DNA of 64,000 nt, taken from assembly GCF_023278565.1 (NCBI RefSeq), contig NC_064682.1, positions 3,038,001-3,102,000 on the forward strand. The letters run 5' to 3'. The notes under the pieces are model-generated. The model was not told the origin of the DNA, ran no database searches, and saw only the letters and a program-made list of their open reading frames with translations. This DNA comes from Colletotrichum lupini. Its lineage: Eukaryota > Ascomycota > Sordariomycetes > Glomerellales > Glomerellaceae. A program made the position numbers and the translations under genes. Below, in pieces: positions 43,501-55,150 of this stretch. Every line of letters starts with the position of its first letter. Position 1 is the first letter of the stretch.

Positions 43501-46500
43501 TAAAATTATAATTATTTTATAAAGTAAATTTAAATCGGCTAGGGGTAGTAGCGTTAAGTTAGTATTATTAGTAAATCTTCGTAAGCTTTTCGAGGGCTAC
43601 GATCTTTATATTATTACTAAACTACTAGAGTAGTTTTAAAAAACGAGGAACTAAAGAGTAGCTAAAGCGCTAATATAAGTAGCGTAATTCGCCCTTTATT
43701 AGGTAGTTAGTAATAGCTTTTTTATTATCGAGGAGCAGAAGCTAAGGGTATCCCTATTTATAAATAATAAGTATTATAATATCTCTTTTAATTAATAAGT
43801 TATTAATATTATTAAAGTATACTCTTAGCTTATTTATATCCCTTAAGTAGTATAAGAAAGGAGTATTAGTTAATAAAACGTAAAAAGTAATATTACTAAA
43901 TAGGGTATTAATAACTATAGATCTTAATAACTTTATAAGTTTATTATTACTAAATCGAATACTTACCTCGCTAGTTCTAGAGGTATTAAAAATAACTTCG
44001 GGTCGTTATTATTATAATACGAGGAGTTAAGGGTAGCCCGTAGTTAAGAATTCTATAGCGCTAGTATTAAGTATAATACTTTAAAAGTCCCCTAACGAGT
44101 ACTTCTTATTTAATAAAAAAGAGGTCGCTAGTTTTATAAGCTTAGTTAACTCGTTAATAAAAGTAGTATTAATAAAGCTATGCTCTATTACTTAAATAGC
44201 GAGGATATTTATAAGGGTTCTATTATTAGTAGTAGTTATAAAGTATATTATTAAAATCTAGACTTCGTCCTCGTAATTATCCTTATAGTTAAAGTCGAGG
44301 CTATTAAAGTATTAAATTATAATAATATTATTATTATTATTAATAGGGGCGGTTCCCTTATAAAAAGCGAAGAACTATAAGTATAAGCTCGGTATAAATC
44401 TCTTATTTCTTTTTTTATTATTTTTATACTTTTTATATACCTAACGTCGCTCTTTTTTTAAGTACTTAGTTAACTAATAGCCGGTTTTATAATAAATAAA
44501 ATACTTTTTATTAATAATACCGCGGCCGCGTTAATTCTATTTATTAAATCGGGTCTTTTTATTAAAATTACTATAAGTGCGGTTGGTTTAGTAAGTAATA
44601 GGGACCTCTTTATTATAAGTACTATTTTAAAAATACTATTACTATTTATTATAGTTACGCTCTCTTTTTATAATATTAATCGAAGTACTAAGCTAGTAAT
44701 AAATATTAATAAATATAAGTACCGGGTTAAATATAATAAATCTATATTTTAATATATTATTTACGTAATAGAGGAGTTAGTTACTTATATTAAAAATAGA
44801 TCCCTAGGTAGCTAGTGCTTTATAAAGAATTATAATATAATTAATTAGCGCTTATAAAATTTATTAGTTCGACTTACTTAAGTTCTTATGAATTATAAAG
44901 TATTAATAAAAGTTATAGAGCTTAGTAAAGTAGTTCTAACGGCTTATAAGTAGCTCGAAGTATTCTTAGGTTTTTTAATATATTATATTAAAGCTAAGCG
45001 GGTTAGAGGTATTACTAAGTTAGTTAAAATAAAAAGTTAACGCCCTTCCCTTAAGTATGTTTAGGAAAGTACTAGAATAGTATTATTTACTAATTCCCGC
45101 CTATTAGTATAGTACTTTAAAAATCCGAAGCTTCTTATTAAAAATATTATACTTCTTACTATTATACTTATTCTTATTATGATAAAACTTAGTAAGGTTA
45201 ATTAATTAATAAATATTAAGTATAATATTATTTTTAGTTTTTATATTAAAATATAATATCTAACGGGGTAGATTATATTATCAAGTAATAATAACTTTAT
45301 TTTCTAATTCTTCCTTCTCTTTTTTTTAAAAAAATAGTAGGTCGGTTAGTTAATAATAAGGCTAAGGTTAGAATTTTAATTACTAAAATTAAGCAAGTTA
45401 GGGTTATATAAATTCTTTTACTATCTCTTTAACTTATTAAATAAAATCGTTAGTATTTATTAGCTTCGGAAATAGTAAATAAAAAAATAAGGATTATAAT
45501 ATAATATATTAAAGTATTTAATACGGTTATAATAGGCTACGATCTTTTTAAAAATCTAAATAGAAAAGTATTAAGTATTAAGGGCGCTAGCGATCTTTTT
45601 TATTATTTAATTACGATTTTTAATCGTTAAATTAATACTATTATTTATAAAAAAGTCTCTTAGCTTCTTAAGAATCGCACTTTTTATTCTTAAAAAGTCC
45701 CTTACTTCTTAATTTTAAAAGTCGGTTTTAAAGTCTTTTTATAGCTCCTCGCCCGTTAAGCTATTTTAATAATAATATCTTATTATATAAAAAATAAAAG
45801 TATTAAGCTTTTTATTATTTATAAGGGCGAGTATAATATTAAATAAGCCTTATTAAGTTAAGTTAACGTAGTCCTATTAGCGAATTAAAATTAAGTATAG
45901 TTCTATAATTTAAGAGTATAGGTAGGCCGGAGGTAATATTAACTAATTATTAGACCCTTTTTACTTATTACTAGGGCCGGTAGTTATTATAATATATTTA
46001 TAAAATAAGTTATATAGTAAAAGATTATTATAGGATATAATCGTTATATTATAATTATAATACAATATTAGTTAAGTTAAAAAGAATAATAAGTTAGTTA
46101 TAGCGATCGTTTTAATAGTAGTAAGCGGGTTATTATTACTAATTAGAAAATTCTACTCTTTTAACGAGGTATATAAATAGAAAGTTATTAAGGTCGGTAA
46201 AAGGTTATAAAAAGAGAAAAAAGGCCTTTTATAACCGTACTTTTAATAGTAAATAGAGGATTCCGTTAGCTACTAATTAGTAATTCTTTTTAGTACTTCT
46301 CGTACTTTATTTTATTAATTTAGTTTTAAAGCTTTTATTAGGTTAGAAAGAGGTAGATTTATTAGTAATATAAAATAGATCCCTATTATTACTATTATTA
46401 AAATCTTTTCCTTTTTTTAGTATTTTAAAATACTTCGCTATTAATAAGAGATTTATTATTAACGTATTTATAATTCTAAAGGTTTTATTATTACTAAGCG

Positions 46501-46974
46501 CTAGTACGCTAATAATTATTAAATTAATTTCTTAGTAATTAATCTCCTCTTATTTATTATTAATTTAAAATAGCGCTTAGTTATAATATATTTAAAATAG
46601 ATTCTTTTATAAGCGGTTCGATTAGAGGGAAGTTAATAATAGTAATAAGGTTAATAAAAATAATATTAATAATAGAAGTAAGGTTAATAATAATAATAAA
46701 GTAATTAATCTTTTTATAGTAATAGTCTTAGTAAAAAAGATCGTACGTAATAGAGCGCGCTTTTAATAACCTATAACTAATTAATTAGTTATTAACTAGT
46801 AATAATAAAAGAGAGCTAAAGTAATATAAACTAGGCTACTTATTATTAATTAGATAAATAGAACTAAGTTAATAAGTTAAAATAGTTAGCGAAGTAAGTC
46901 GAAGCTATTTCTTTTATAATTATATCCTTACTAACTTATAATAGAAATATATATATAATTTAATTACTAATTAG

Positions 46975-47199
46975 TATTAGTATATACGTAGGTAAGTTAG
47001 ACCTTTTGGTTACGACTAGGTTAATAGGTTAGTATAGGTCTATTATGTGTGTGTAGGAGGGGAAGATCGTGGGCAGAGCCCGCGGTCCCTTAGTGGGTAT
47101 AGGTAGGTGGAAGGGTCCGTCTGCACGGGCCCAGACTGCCTACCTACCACCCCTACCTAACTACCTAATAGGGCCCCTTTTCTGCCTCGTAATCCAACA
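46975..47199 (-). repeat. 5' LTR of copia B1
   Basis: The inner end is mutated (TATTAGTATATACG). The outer end is clean (CTGCCTCGTAATCCAACA) and followed by the duplicated GCAGC. Confidence 0.93.
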
Positions 47200-47210
47200 G
47201 CAGCCTTCAT
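47200..47210 (-). pseudogene. Start codon end of the secreted protein gene split by copia B1
   Basis: On the minus strand, ATG AAG and the first bases of the third codon lie at 47210-47200, immediately beside the LTR. The remainder of the frame lies at 40290 and below. The insertion therefore fell within the first few codons of the signal peptide. The promoter must lie above 47210. Confidence 0.75.
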
Positions 47211-47949
47211 TTTGTGACTTGGGCCGAGTTTTACTGGGACTGGGTGTTGTCTCTATAATTCCGTCTATCTTCGGTATGTAATGCTCGGATGGAAGTGAGG
47301 ATTTCAATGCTAGTAGGTAATTTCGTGTGACCTACCTCTTCTCGTGACAGATATGGTGGGCTTTTTATCTTTACCATGACTGGAACCCAAGTGGTCCAAG
47401 TAAGTTATCAATGTCGGAGCTAATATGAAGGCAAAGTTTGTTCAACGGCGTTGTCGAAGCCGACGTTAGATGTAAATTGTTTTTGAAGAGTGCGGGACAC
47501 CTCCCGTCGGCTCATCTGAAGAGAGTTCTAGCAACTGGGCCTTCTACTTGAAGGACACAACCTACTGCGTAGTAGAATCAAGAGCGGTGTCAATCGCCAT
47601 AACGCACGAGTCAGACACTAGAAGGCGGATGGCTAAGTAGAGTAAGGGCGGTGGCTTGTGCAAGGAAATAATATGCGTGCGCCTTGGAAATCGACAGATT
47701 ATTTGGAAATTCTGCCCTTTGCAACTAAGTGGGATGCCGACGGCGTTTTGCGCAGAACCACCGATTGGGCCCAAGCAGAGTCCGTCATAGCTACAGCACG
47801 TATCCCAGAAAAGATCCGATTGAACCGGTATAGGGAGGAGGACTCTCGAAGATTTTTGATATTTATTTGTAGCTTTTACCTATTATTTTATTTCTCTCTT
47901 CTTTATATTAAGTCTTTAAGTTAATTAAGTTAATATAACAGCGTTTTAA
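47211..47949. other. Former promoter of the split gene and spacer
   Basis: About 740 bp. The short stretch 47850-47945 is AT-rich and poor in CpA, like RIPed DNA, and may be a scrap of a repeat. No gene is supported. Confidence 0.4.
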
Positions 47950-48291
47950 TTCCTTGACCAAGGAATTCTCGTCACCTCTGAGCTCCGCGAAATCTTTCTC
48001 CCGTCCAAATCACTTGATCGCGTTATGCTTATCCATGCTAGAGATAGCAAGGGCAAACACGTTGGCCTCGACGTGATCTGCAATGCAACAGAACCGTTTT
48101 ACGAGGACAAGGAAGAAGAGAGCAGCGGAACGACCATGATCAAGTTCGGCCAGGTTGATCATGCTCTTTTGAAGGATTTGAAGGGGTATATGGTGAAGAA
48201 CGATTTGCAAGTTATGGAGTGTGAGCAGTCATCCTATGACTACAAAAAGGGCAAATCAACGACCGGGTTCATGCCTATGATTTGGGTCTGA
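47950..48291 (+). pseudogene. 5'-truncated coding fragment, function unknown
   Basis: A plus-strand frame opens directly after the AT-rich scrap and runs to TGA at 48291. Its first ATG is at 48025 (88 codons), but the text before it (LVTSELREIFLPSKSLDRV) also looks coding, so the true start has probably been lost. The residue content is globular and charged (IHARDSKGKHVGLDVICN, KGYMVKNDLQVMECEQS). No motif recognised. It may still be a complete small protein if the ATG at 48025 is used. Confidence 0.5.
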
Positions 48292-48761
48292 AGCTATAGC
48301 GTCGGACTATCGCCTCACTTTGACTGAGGTTTTGCAAAGCTTTGAGCTCGCCGCTTGCGTTCCCCTTACTGAGATGCGAAACGGGGTTGTTTGTAAGTTT
48401 TTTACAATTATCACAGAGTCGATATTTGTGAACGGTTTGGCAGACACTGATCTAGATGACTTCGTATAACCATTAAACCAACTTTGGGCCTACTTCTCAT
48501 CTCTTATCCCTATATGCCCTTCAAACTCTCTACCATGAGAAAAGAATACTCCAGTAGCTGCAACGTGTCCTCGAACCATTATGCTGCAACTCGACACTCG
48601 GCACCGCTTAAAGCTATCTGTCATCCGCCTCAGAGTGGCCGTAGTTTTGGATCGTCGGTGCTGGATAAGGTGCGTAACCCGGACCTAGAAGCACCGGTAG
48701 GAGCTCACTAGCAGCAAAGGCAGTAGTCAGCAATCTGTCTGAACGTGTTTCTCTCTAGTCT
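48292..48761. other. Intergenic region
   Basis: 470 bp between a plus-strand fragment and the 3' end of gene N. A short plus-strand frame (48484-48711) has no recognisable content. Confidence 0.4.
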
Positions 48762-49322
48762 TTAGTGGAAGCTAACAAGCATGCACGGGTACGTACTCTT
48801 GTCGTTGAAGTTCCAGTTGGAGTCAGCGAGATTGTAGATGCCAGGGTTGACAATATTGACGATGGAGGCTCCCGTGCATCCAGCGTTCCTGTAGGTGTGT
48901 TAGTGAAATGAGTCGTTCAGAATAGCTAGAGGGCATGCGTAGTACTAAGAAACACTTACTCCCAGATAGTGCAAGAAGTTCCCGCATCAGGCCCAAGCGA
49001 TGAAACAACGTCGTTGAAGCCGTTGCCCAAATCGTCTAGATGCAGCCTGACTTTAGCAATAATTCCCATTCCTTGCCGTGATTAGACCCTAGATGAGTAT
49101 CAACTTACAGCATTGGCCGGTGTTGGACTCCAAGTTCTGGCAACGGCCGGAGAAGTTGGCGTCGGAACAGATGTACAAGTGCGTGATGGCCTGAACCGTA
49201 TCGCCCTTGGGGTTGCCGACGCTGTCGACGGGGATGTTGACGGGTCCGTTGTCTTCATCTCGGGGGATCACGCCGGCGAAGGCGGCGGTGACCAGGGTGG
49301 CGATGGTGAGAACGGAATGCAT
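48762..49322 (-). CDS. Small secreted protein, Greek-key (beta/gamma-crystallin-like) pattern (gene N)
   Basis: Three exons, 49109-49322, 48960-49050 and 48762-48888, with introns of 58 bp (GTAAGT...CTAAAG) and 71 bp (GTAAGT...CTACAG), give 143 aa. Residues 1-17 (MHSVLTIATLVTAAFAG) are a signal peptide, then a short PRDE propeptide-like site. The mature part runs HLYICSDANFSGRCQNL, then SSLGPDAGTSC, AGCTGAS, NPGIYNL and FNDKSTYPC. This spacing of aromatic, Gly and Cys residues is that of fungal small secreted proteins with a crystallin-like fold (family knowledge, moderate). Acceptor choice for intron 1 (AAAG, not the TCAG 4 bp on) is set by the reading frame. A third intron starting GTACGT near the end is possible. 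Confidence 0.75.
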
Positions 49323-51219
49323 TTCGGCTTTGTCGTTGACAGAGATAGTGGGAAATATCAAAGAGGCTAGAGACTATGCTTGAAACTGTAAGAGCAGGTG
49401 CTGGCTGTGGATGATGAGGTACTTAAGGGGAATGGGTGTGACACGGAGAGGTTAATATACCTCCAAAGATCTCATCTTCACTAGCTTTTCTTGGAAAAGA
49501 TCCCATCGCGACCAATACCACTTTGAGCCCCCAAAGGTTGGATCTTGAGTCTAGACCGAACACCCCAAAGTTGCCGTTTCCAGTCTGGACGAAGCTACGG
49601 AAGTTCCAATATCGGCGCTGACTTGCATTCCATACCTGCAACAGCTTCCTTTCTTGACTCCGGCTACCATACTTGCGCTGACTTGCATCCAATATTCGGA
49701 GTCGCGCATGATCCATATATGCTCCAGGGTATCGAGTCATTTCTTGGTATGTCCGTATAGCCTGCTTACGATTCTGTGGCACCTGCCACCTGCGGGTGAA
49801 CTCCCCTCCGTTATGGTATTGTGAGAAACCTGACAAAGTGGCCTCGGGCCTCGCTAAAGAAGTATCATTTTTCAAGTCAGTCTTAAACAGGAGGAATTGA
49901 TGACCATGTGCGGTTGGCGTCCAGACTGATAGTTTTGAGACTGTCCAAGCCATAGTTCGATCGTCAGTTGGCGCTCAATACAGTGTACGAGTTATGCCAG
50001 TGTCTACCCGATTCAAGCGACATCGTAGAGCTTACAGTGAAGCAACTTCCTGTAGAGCCAATTGCGCATGTACCTAATGTATGTCTCATGCCGCTGTAAC
50101 TTGGGTTCTAGCAAACTCTCAAAGTACTATTCGTACTTTGATCTGGCCAAGGCGAAACATGTAGATTATGGGCAGGTTCAGGGCCCAATTCAAGACGCAC
50201 GGCTTGCCTGAAAATGTAGCTGGATTGGCGATGCCTTTCTTGGCTTTGGAAAAGGTCATCAGGACAAGCCTTTGGGGGAAATGATGATTCTGACTGGCCA
50301 CCTAGTAGGATATTGAGCTGGATAATGTTCCACAAAGGGGACAACACTGTAACATTAATTCACATAAGCAACCGGCTATCTCAACACGTGTGATGACAAC
50401 ATGAAATTGTCTCTTATCCCCTCTCACTCATGCATGGCGATAGTGACGGTTCATATGCACTATGACCCTCACTTCTTCGGGAAAGTCGGTCTAACCGTGC
50501 CGCATGCAACTCAAATACCCGGCACGGGGTAAGAGGCATCAGATCCGAAGACCAGTGTCACATATGGGCAGGAAATCACGGATGTAATCTGGGAAATCAT
50601 TTGATTCGGCCGCGTTTTGTTGTACTGGTGTGCCCGTGTATGCATTCATGAACATTTGAGCCGGCCGACAGACCAAGGCAGCCTCAAGAGGGCAAAGATC
50701 ACGACGTGGATGCTCGATTCTGTCCCAGCCTGCTTCTATCGCCTGCAGAGTCGTATACACTCGGCTACCTACTGCAAGTCTTTTTTGGAGTCCTGTAGTC
50801 AGATACAGGATTCAACTCACCTCTCTCCACTTGGCTTCTTCTTCTCGAGCGACTTGGAATGACTCGAACGGCAAGTACATGGGGACAAGCCTACATATAA
50901 ATGCGAATACTGGGCGGTCAGTCTGAGTTCACGAAAGAACAATAAAAACACATCCCTCACGTCCAACGATCGAGCTTTACAGTGTGCTTGCACTTGCAGG
51001 GACCTGTATTCCCAATATCAACCTGCTTTACACCTCATTGATCGCGAAACTCTAATGTATGATGGCATGCATCCAAAGGTTTCAGCCGAATGCATATAAT
51101 TAGTTATGCTTCTACATAGACTAGGGTGTTCCTGTGAGCGACTTGGGAGAATTCGTAAAAAGCTCAACAACAAACTCAGAAATGCAGAGAAAAAGCAAAA
51201 GGATAATCATCCGCGTGAT
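49323..51219. other. Long spacer upstream of gene N
   Basis: About 1.9 kb. A minus-strand ATG frame (49423-49953, 176 codons) overlaps the expected promoter of gene N and includes an imperfect duplication of GCGCTGACTTGCATYC (near 49615 and 49675). I do not regard it as a gene. Nothing else is supported. Confidence 0.4.
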
Positions 51220-51305
51220 GCATCCGCCGGTAATCGAAACCGGGTCCCTTGCTAACTAGGTGATAGAATGGAAGGCAAGGATGATAACCACTACACTACA
51301 GATGC
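51220..51305 (-). tRNA. tRNA-Gly (UCC) with a 15-nt intron, possibly degenerate
   Basis: The minus strand begins GCATCTG and ends CGGATGC, giving a 7-bp acceptor stem with one G-U pair. The D arm has the usual GTGTAGTGGTTATCA text. The anticodon stem CTTGC/GCAAG encloses CTTCCA, then about 15 nt of intron, then A, so the anticodon reads TCC (Gly). The T arm reads GGGTTTCGATTACC: compared with the normal GGGTTCGATTCCC it has one extra T and a mismatch. The gene may thus be decaying or of low activity. Confidence 0.75.
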
Positions 51306-51643
51306 GGATGTTGGTGTTCGGGAAACACCGGGATTGTTGCCGGGCTGACGCAAAAGGCCACATATGTAGCTAGCTCGTTCCACATCCGTGTCTTTGTCGT
51401 GGGATCCACAACATGCAGGCTTTGGAAGTTATTTCATTGAGGCGGGCGATGGGGAAGGGCGCGTTACACAATAAAGGGACTGGACACCCTTGGGTTCCTA
51501 ATGCGAAGGTACATCACCCTCTATCAACTCTTGAACGTATTTGATAGGACTGGCTATCATTTGATCAAGATTCTTTGATTCGTGGAATTCCGGTCAAGTT
51601 TGACGGCTGATCAGTCGATCCATGTTCTCTTCGGCTGATTGTC
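51306..51643. other. Spacer between tRNA and gene P
   Basis: 338 bp without any feature that I can name. Confidence 0.4.
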
Positions 51644-52036
51644 CTACTCAGAGGCAGGCTCATTCGCCAAGTCAACCTGAAAAACACCCTTCGAGAACCT
51701 CACAACCAAGTCCCTTGCCTCCGTCTCTGGATCCTCGACATTCCATCTCTCCTTGTCTGTTTCCCATGTAAACTTGGTTATCCGACGGCTCTTGCCATCA
51801 TCTCCTGCAGGCTCGACCGTGATCTTGCCCAGAGTGTATCCAGTCCAACTCCGGGCAAAGACGACGCTCTCCTCGCCGTCCTTCTCGAGGTGGACAATGG
51901 CCCAGCGGTCGTCCATATCCTGTGGTGTGAGTCCCTTCTTCATGCGCTCCCACCCATCTGCGGGGATGATGCGCGCCTCGTCCCAGCTCGACGAGGCCGG
52001 CTTCGAGGGCTCCCACTTTGCGTTATCGTCGCTCAT
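51644..52036 (-). CDS. Small soluble protein of a bacterial-like uncharacterised family (gene P)
   Basis: 130 aa from the ATG of MSDDNAKWEP; the frame is open further upstream, but that part reads like untranslated sequence. The core, DGWERMKKGLTPQDMDDRWA then FARSWTGYTLGKI (residues 28-72), resembles small bacterial proteins of unknown function with the pattern GW..M..GL.P.DMDDRW......RSWTG, as I remember them. It has no signal peptide or membrane segment, so it is probably cytosolic. It may have come by transfer from bacteria; there is no intron, which is consistent but not proof. Function unknown. Confidence 0.75.
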   Translation of the reverse strand: MSDDNAKWEPSKPASSSWDEARIIPADGWERMKKGLTPQDMDDRWAIVHLEKDGEESVVFARSWTGYTLGKITVEPAGDDGKSRRITKFTWETDKERWNVEDPETEARDLVVRFSKGVFQVDLANEPASE

Positions 52037-53494
52037 TGTTTTGGTAGATTCCTCGGCGGTGCGGGGTTGTACAGTGCAAATCTGTCGGATGTCGCACGCA
52101 AGTATTGATTGAAATTTGACGAAATGGTTCAGGGTGGGACGTCGACGAAGTTGGGCGATGGAATACTGGCCCAAAAGCTGTACGACCTCAGATATATGTA
52201 GCTTGGATTGACTAGGCTTCTGCCTGCTCCAGTTTGAGTTTCCCCTCCTCGTTGCCTGCTGATATTGACGCTTGTCCCCAAGCTCTCTTACGAGATGACT
52301 CAGACGAGGCATTCTTGTTAGCTTCAACCAGCTTGTCTGCATCTTGCCGTCACAATTGGTCAACGCCTGCCATGCAAAGAAAAATCGGCTACTTGTTCAG
52401 CCTTGATGGCCAGAGTGATGATAGCCTATCACTGAATTATGAAGCCGCGACCAAAGACGAGTCCCCTGGAAGCTTGTTTTTGCGCAACCCGACAATCCAT
52501 GGGCCACTGGCGCGGTTTTAGTCATCAACTATTCGGTGCATCCATAGCTAATCCGTCAAGAGAACAGACTGGATCTATGGGCTCTTGGCAACATCTTCTG
52601 TTCATCCGGGAATTCTTCAGCTTATTGTCCGAGGATGCCTTCCAATGGCCATCTCTTCGACTTGTTGTCAGCATCGGATCCGGCGATTGTGAGGTCGACG
52701 TCAAAGGCGCGAGTCTGCAGACTTCATTAGCGTTGTAGATTTGGCGAGAAAGACGCCTGAACTCGACGAGGCTTCAGGCCCCGTTCTAGAAGAGGCACGG
52801 CTCCAAGGGCTGCCGCCACGGCGAATCCCCTTTTGATCTTGGGCAATGGCCAAAGCTCCAGGAGCACGATGGGTGTTCGTGAAGACGGATGTTTTTTGTC
52901 CTGAATGACTGGGACTAACGGCGACCTCAGAATGTCTCGGTAAGCCCTCTCTTTGGTTCCCGACGACCTGGGTTCTTTAGCGTCGCTATCCAGGCGTCCA
53001 GGCCTTTCCAAGCACGGCCTTTCCACAAACCGTGAGAAAGGACGGGAAATGGTCCCTTATTACCTCGGTGCTGGCTCGACTCACTCATGGCCTGAGACAG
53101 GCACAGCTGCCATGCCAAATGCGGGCGACCTCGTCCGGAAACGGGCCGCTGTGATCTAGCCAGTCTCTAGTTGTCAGCACCGCCTGGAATGGCGTTAGGT
53201 CTGGTCAAAGCGCTCGAGCATTTTAGCTTCGTAGGCCACGCGAGATGTGTTAGTCGTCGCCTCGCCGCACAAAGGGTCGATAGTCTCTTGGTGGCGTTAG
53301 AGATATCGTCCATCGGTAGCCCCGCGGTCACAATGAAAATCCCAAAGAGGTGGACGATAGTACGAATGAGTAGAACCAGACATAAAACCGGACGAGAAGA
53401 CCATGGGAAGTGTTTCCAAAGACCAAGAGTATCGACTCCAATTCAACCCTTCTCTAGTATCCAGGGTCTCTACGAACCGTTTATTCTTTTCAAC
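52037..53494. other. Spacer between genes P and R
   Basis: About 1.46 kb. Plus-strand frames at 52234-52521 and 52439-52738 overlap and lack recognisable content. The open frame entering the esterase gene from 53171 is most likely 5' untranslated sequence. Confidence 0.4.
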
Positions 53495-55150
53495 ATGGGC
53501 ATCTCTTCGTGGACCACGTTTCTTCTTTCATCCACATTCTTTCTCCAAGCCCTTGCCGCGCCTGCCAATGCCGGCCCAACGGTTACGATCGCCTCCGGTG
53601 TCGTGATTGGCACCACGGCCCAACCCGCATCAGCAACCGGAACCGCCAATGCCTACATGGGAATCCCATTCGCCAAGTCTCCCCCAGAACGGTTCTCTCC
53701 TCCCCAGGCCGCGGATGCATGGTCTTCTCCACTGTCGGCTCAAGCTTTCAAGCCAGCATGTATCCAACAATTCGCCGAGAAGGGCAATGCCCAAACGTTG
53801 CAGAAGGCCTATTTCGGAAACCCAGCTGGGTCTCTTACCGATGAGAGTGAGGACTGCTTGTACCTCAACGTCTTCACTCCTACGGGTACAACATCTACCA
53901 GCAAGAAGGCTGTTATGTTTTGGCTGTTTCCCGGTAACCTTCAGTTTGGCACTGCTAGTCTGCCCATCTACGACGGTAGCTCGCTTGCTGTCTCTCAAGA
54001 TGTTGTAGTGGTCACGATCAACTACCGCACCAACAGTAAGGGCTCTCTACTCATGACTAGTCACTAGCCGTGCTAACCAGATACTCTAGTCTTTGGCTTC
54101 TCCAACTCTCCTGAGATTGCCACTGGATCTCAGAACTCGGGTTACCTTGACCAGCGTTTCGCTCTTCAATGGGTGCAGAGCAACATCGCTCAGTTCGGCG
54201 GCGACCCTTCACGCGTCACCATCTTTGGAGAGTCTGCTGGTGGTGAATCTGTGAAGCAGCTCCTCGCCAACCCACCCAGCCCTCTTCCCTTCTCGGCTGC
54301 CATCATGGAGTCACAGCAGTCCCTCCTTGTGGGTTCCGGCTCCGACAGTTACTCCAAGGTCCTGAAGAACTTCAACTGCGCCGACATCAAGTGCCTTCGT
54401 CAGGTCTCGGCCACAGATATCAAGGCATACATTGAAGCCCAGTCCCTCGTTTTCCCTCCCGTCAACGGTGATGGTACATCCATCAACGACGTCCGCAACA
54501 GCATCTCTTCCAAGAAATGGCCCAAGATCCCCGTCATCATGGGTACCACCCTCAACGAGGCCCGCGTCTTCCTCGCTATGGAGGGCTTGAATGACGGAGC
54601 CTCTGCCATGAGTTCGGTGCTCTCCCAGATCGGTATCACTTCTGCTATCACAAAGGCCGCCATTACGACCTCCTACGCCGCAAAGGCTATCAACGATCCC
54701 TACGTTCTCGCCGACAGAATCATGACCGATGCTATCTTCACTTGCACAACATCTACCTTGGCAAGCTACCTCGCCATCAACGGCTACACTGCCTACCGCT
54801 ACCGCTACGATCCGGTCTTCGCGTCTACCAGCATCTTCGCCAACCCAGGCTCCTACCACACTAGCGAGATCCCCTCCGTCTTTGGCACATACCCCGCCTA
54901 CAGCAAGTGGGGTTCAGCGACTGCGCAACAGACGAAGCTCAGTTCCTATATGCAGGGCGTCTGGGGCGGCTTCGCCAAGAACCCCAACGGCGGTGTCGGA
55001 TGGCCCAAGATCGGAAGCGCTCTTGGCTTTGAGTTGGGACTCTTAGGCTCTGGTTCGTCGAGTGGTGTGACGGTGTCGGCAACCCTTGCGGCGGATTACG
55101 CCTGCGCTATATACGCGCCGTTTACGGAAGCCGCCGGTTTTTCTTACTGA
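53495..55150 (+). CDS. Secreted type-B carboxylesterase/lipase (alpha/beta hydrolase)
   Basis: Exons 53495-54035 and 54090-55150 with a 54-bp intron (GTAAGG...CTCTAG, GCTAAC branch) give 533 aa. The ATG chosen begins MGISSWTTFLLSSTFFLQALAA, a signal peptide; the frame further upstream has no such feature. Type-B carboxylesterase marks: EDCLYLNVFTP (119-129), nucleophile Ser229 in FGESAGGE, acid Glu337 in GTTLNEARVF, His437 in SYHTSEIP. The usual oxyanion loop HGGG is altered to FPGNLQFG (145-152), as in a subgroup of fungal secreted esterases, so substrate range cannot be inferred. It should hydrolyse carboxyl esters outside the cell. Length is normal for the family. Confidence 0.92.

Larger units (their letters stand above)
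40291..47199 (-). mobile_element. Complete RIP-mutated Ty1/copia retrotransposon (B1)
   Basis: 6909 bp with 225-bp LTRs (40291-40515, 46975-47199) and target duplication GCAGC (40286-40290 and 47200-47204). Minus-strand orientation is inferred from similarity of its left part to the RNase H and RT end of copia A2, for example around 41310-41450. RIP is very heavy, with runs of TTAATA and TATTA. The LTR ends (TGTTGGATT...ATACCAACA in element orientation) resemble those of family A, so A and B are related but distinct families. No long frame survives. Confidence 0.93.

Noticed and set aside
49423..49953. 176-codon minus-strand frame with ATG
   Set aside because: It occupies the expected promoter of gene N, carries an imperfect internal duplication and no domain.
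54311..54859. 182-codon frame antisense to the esterase
   Set aside because: A shadow of a well-supported gene with catalytic residues on the other strand.
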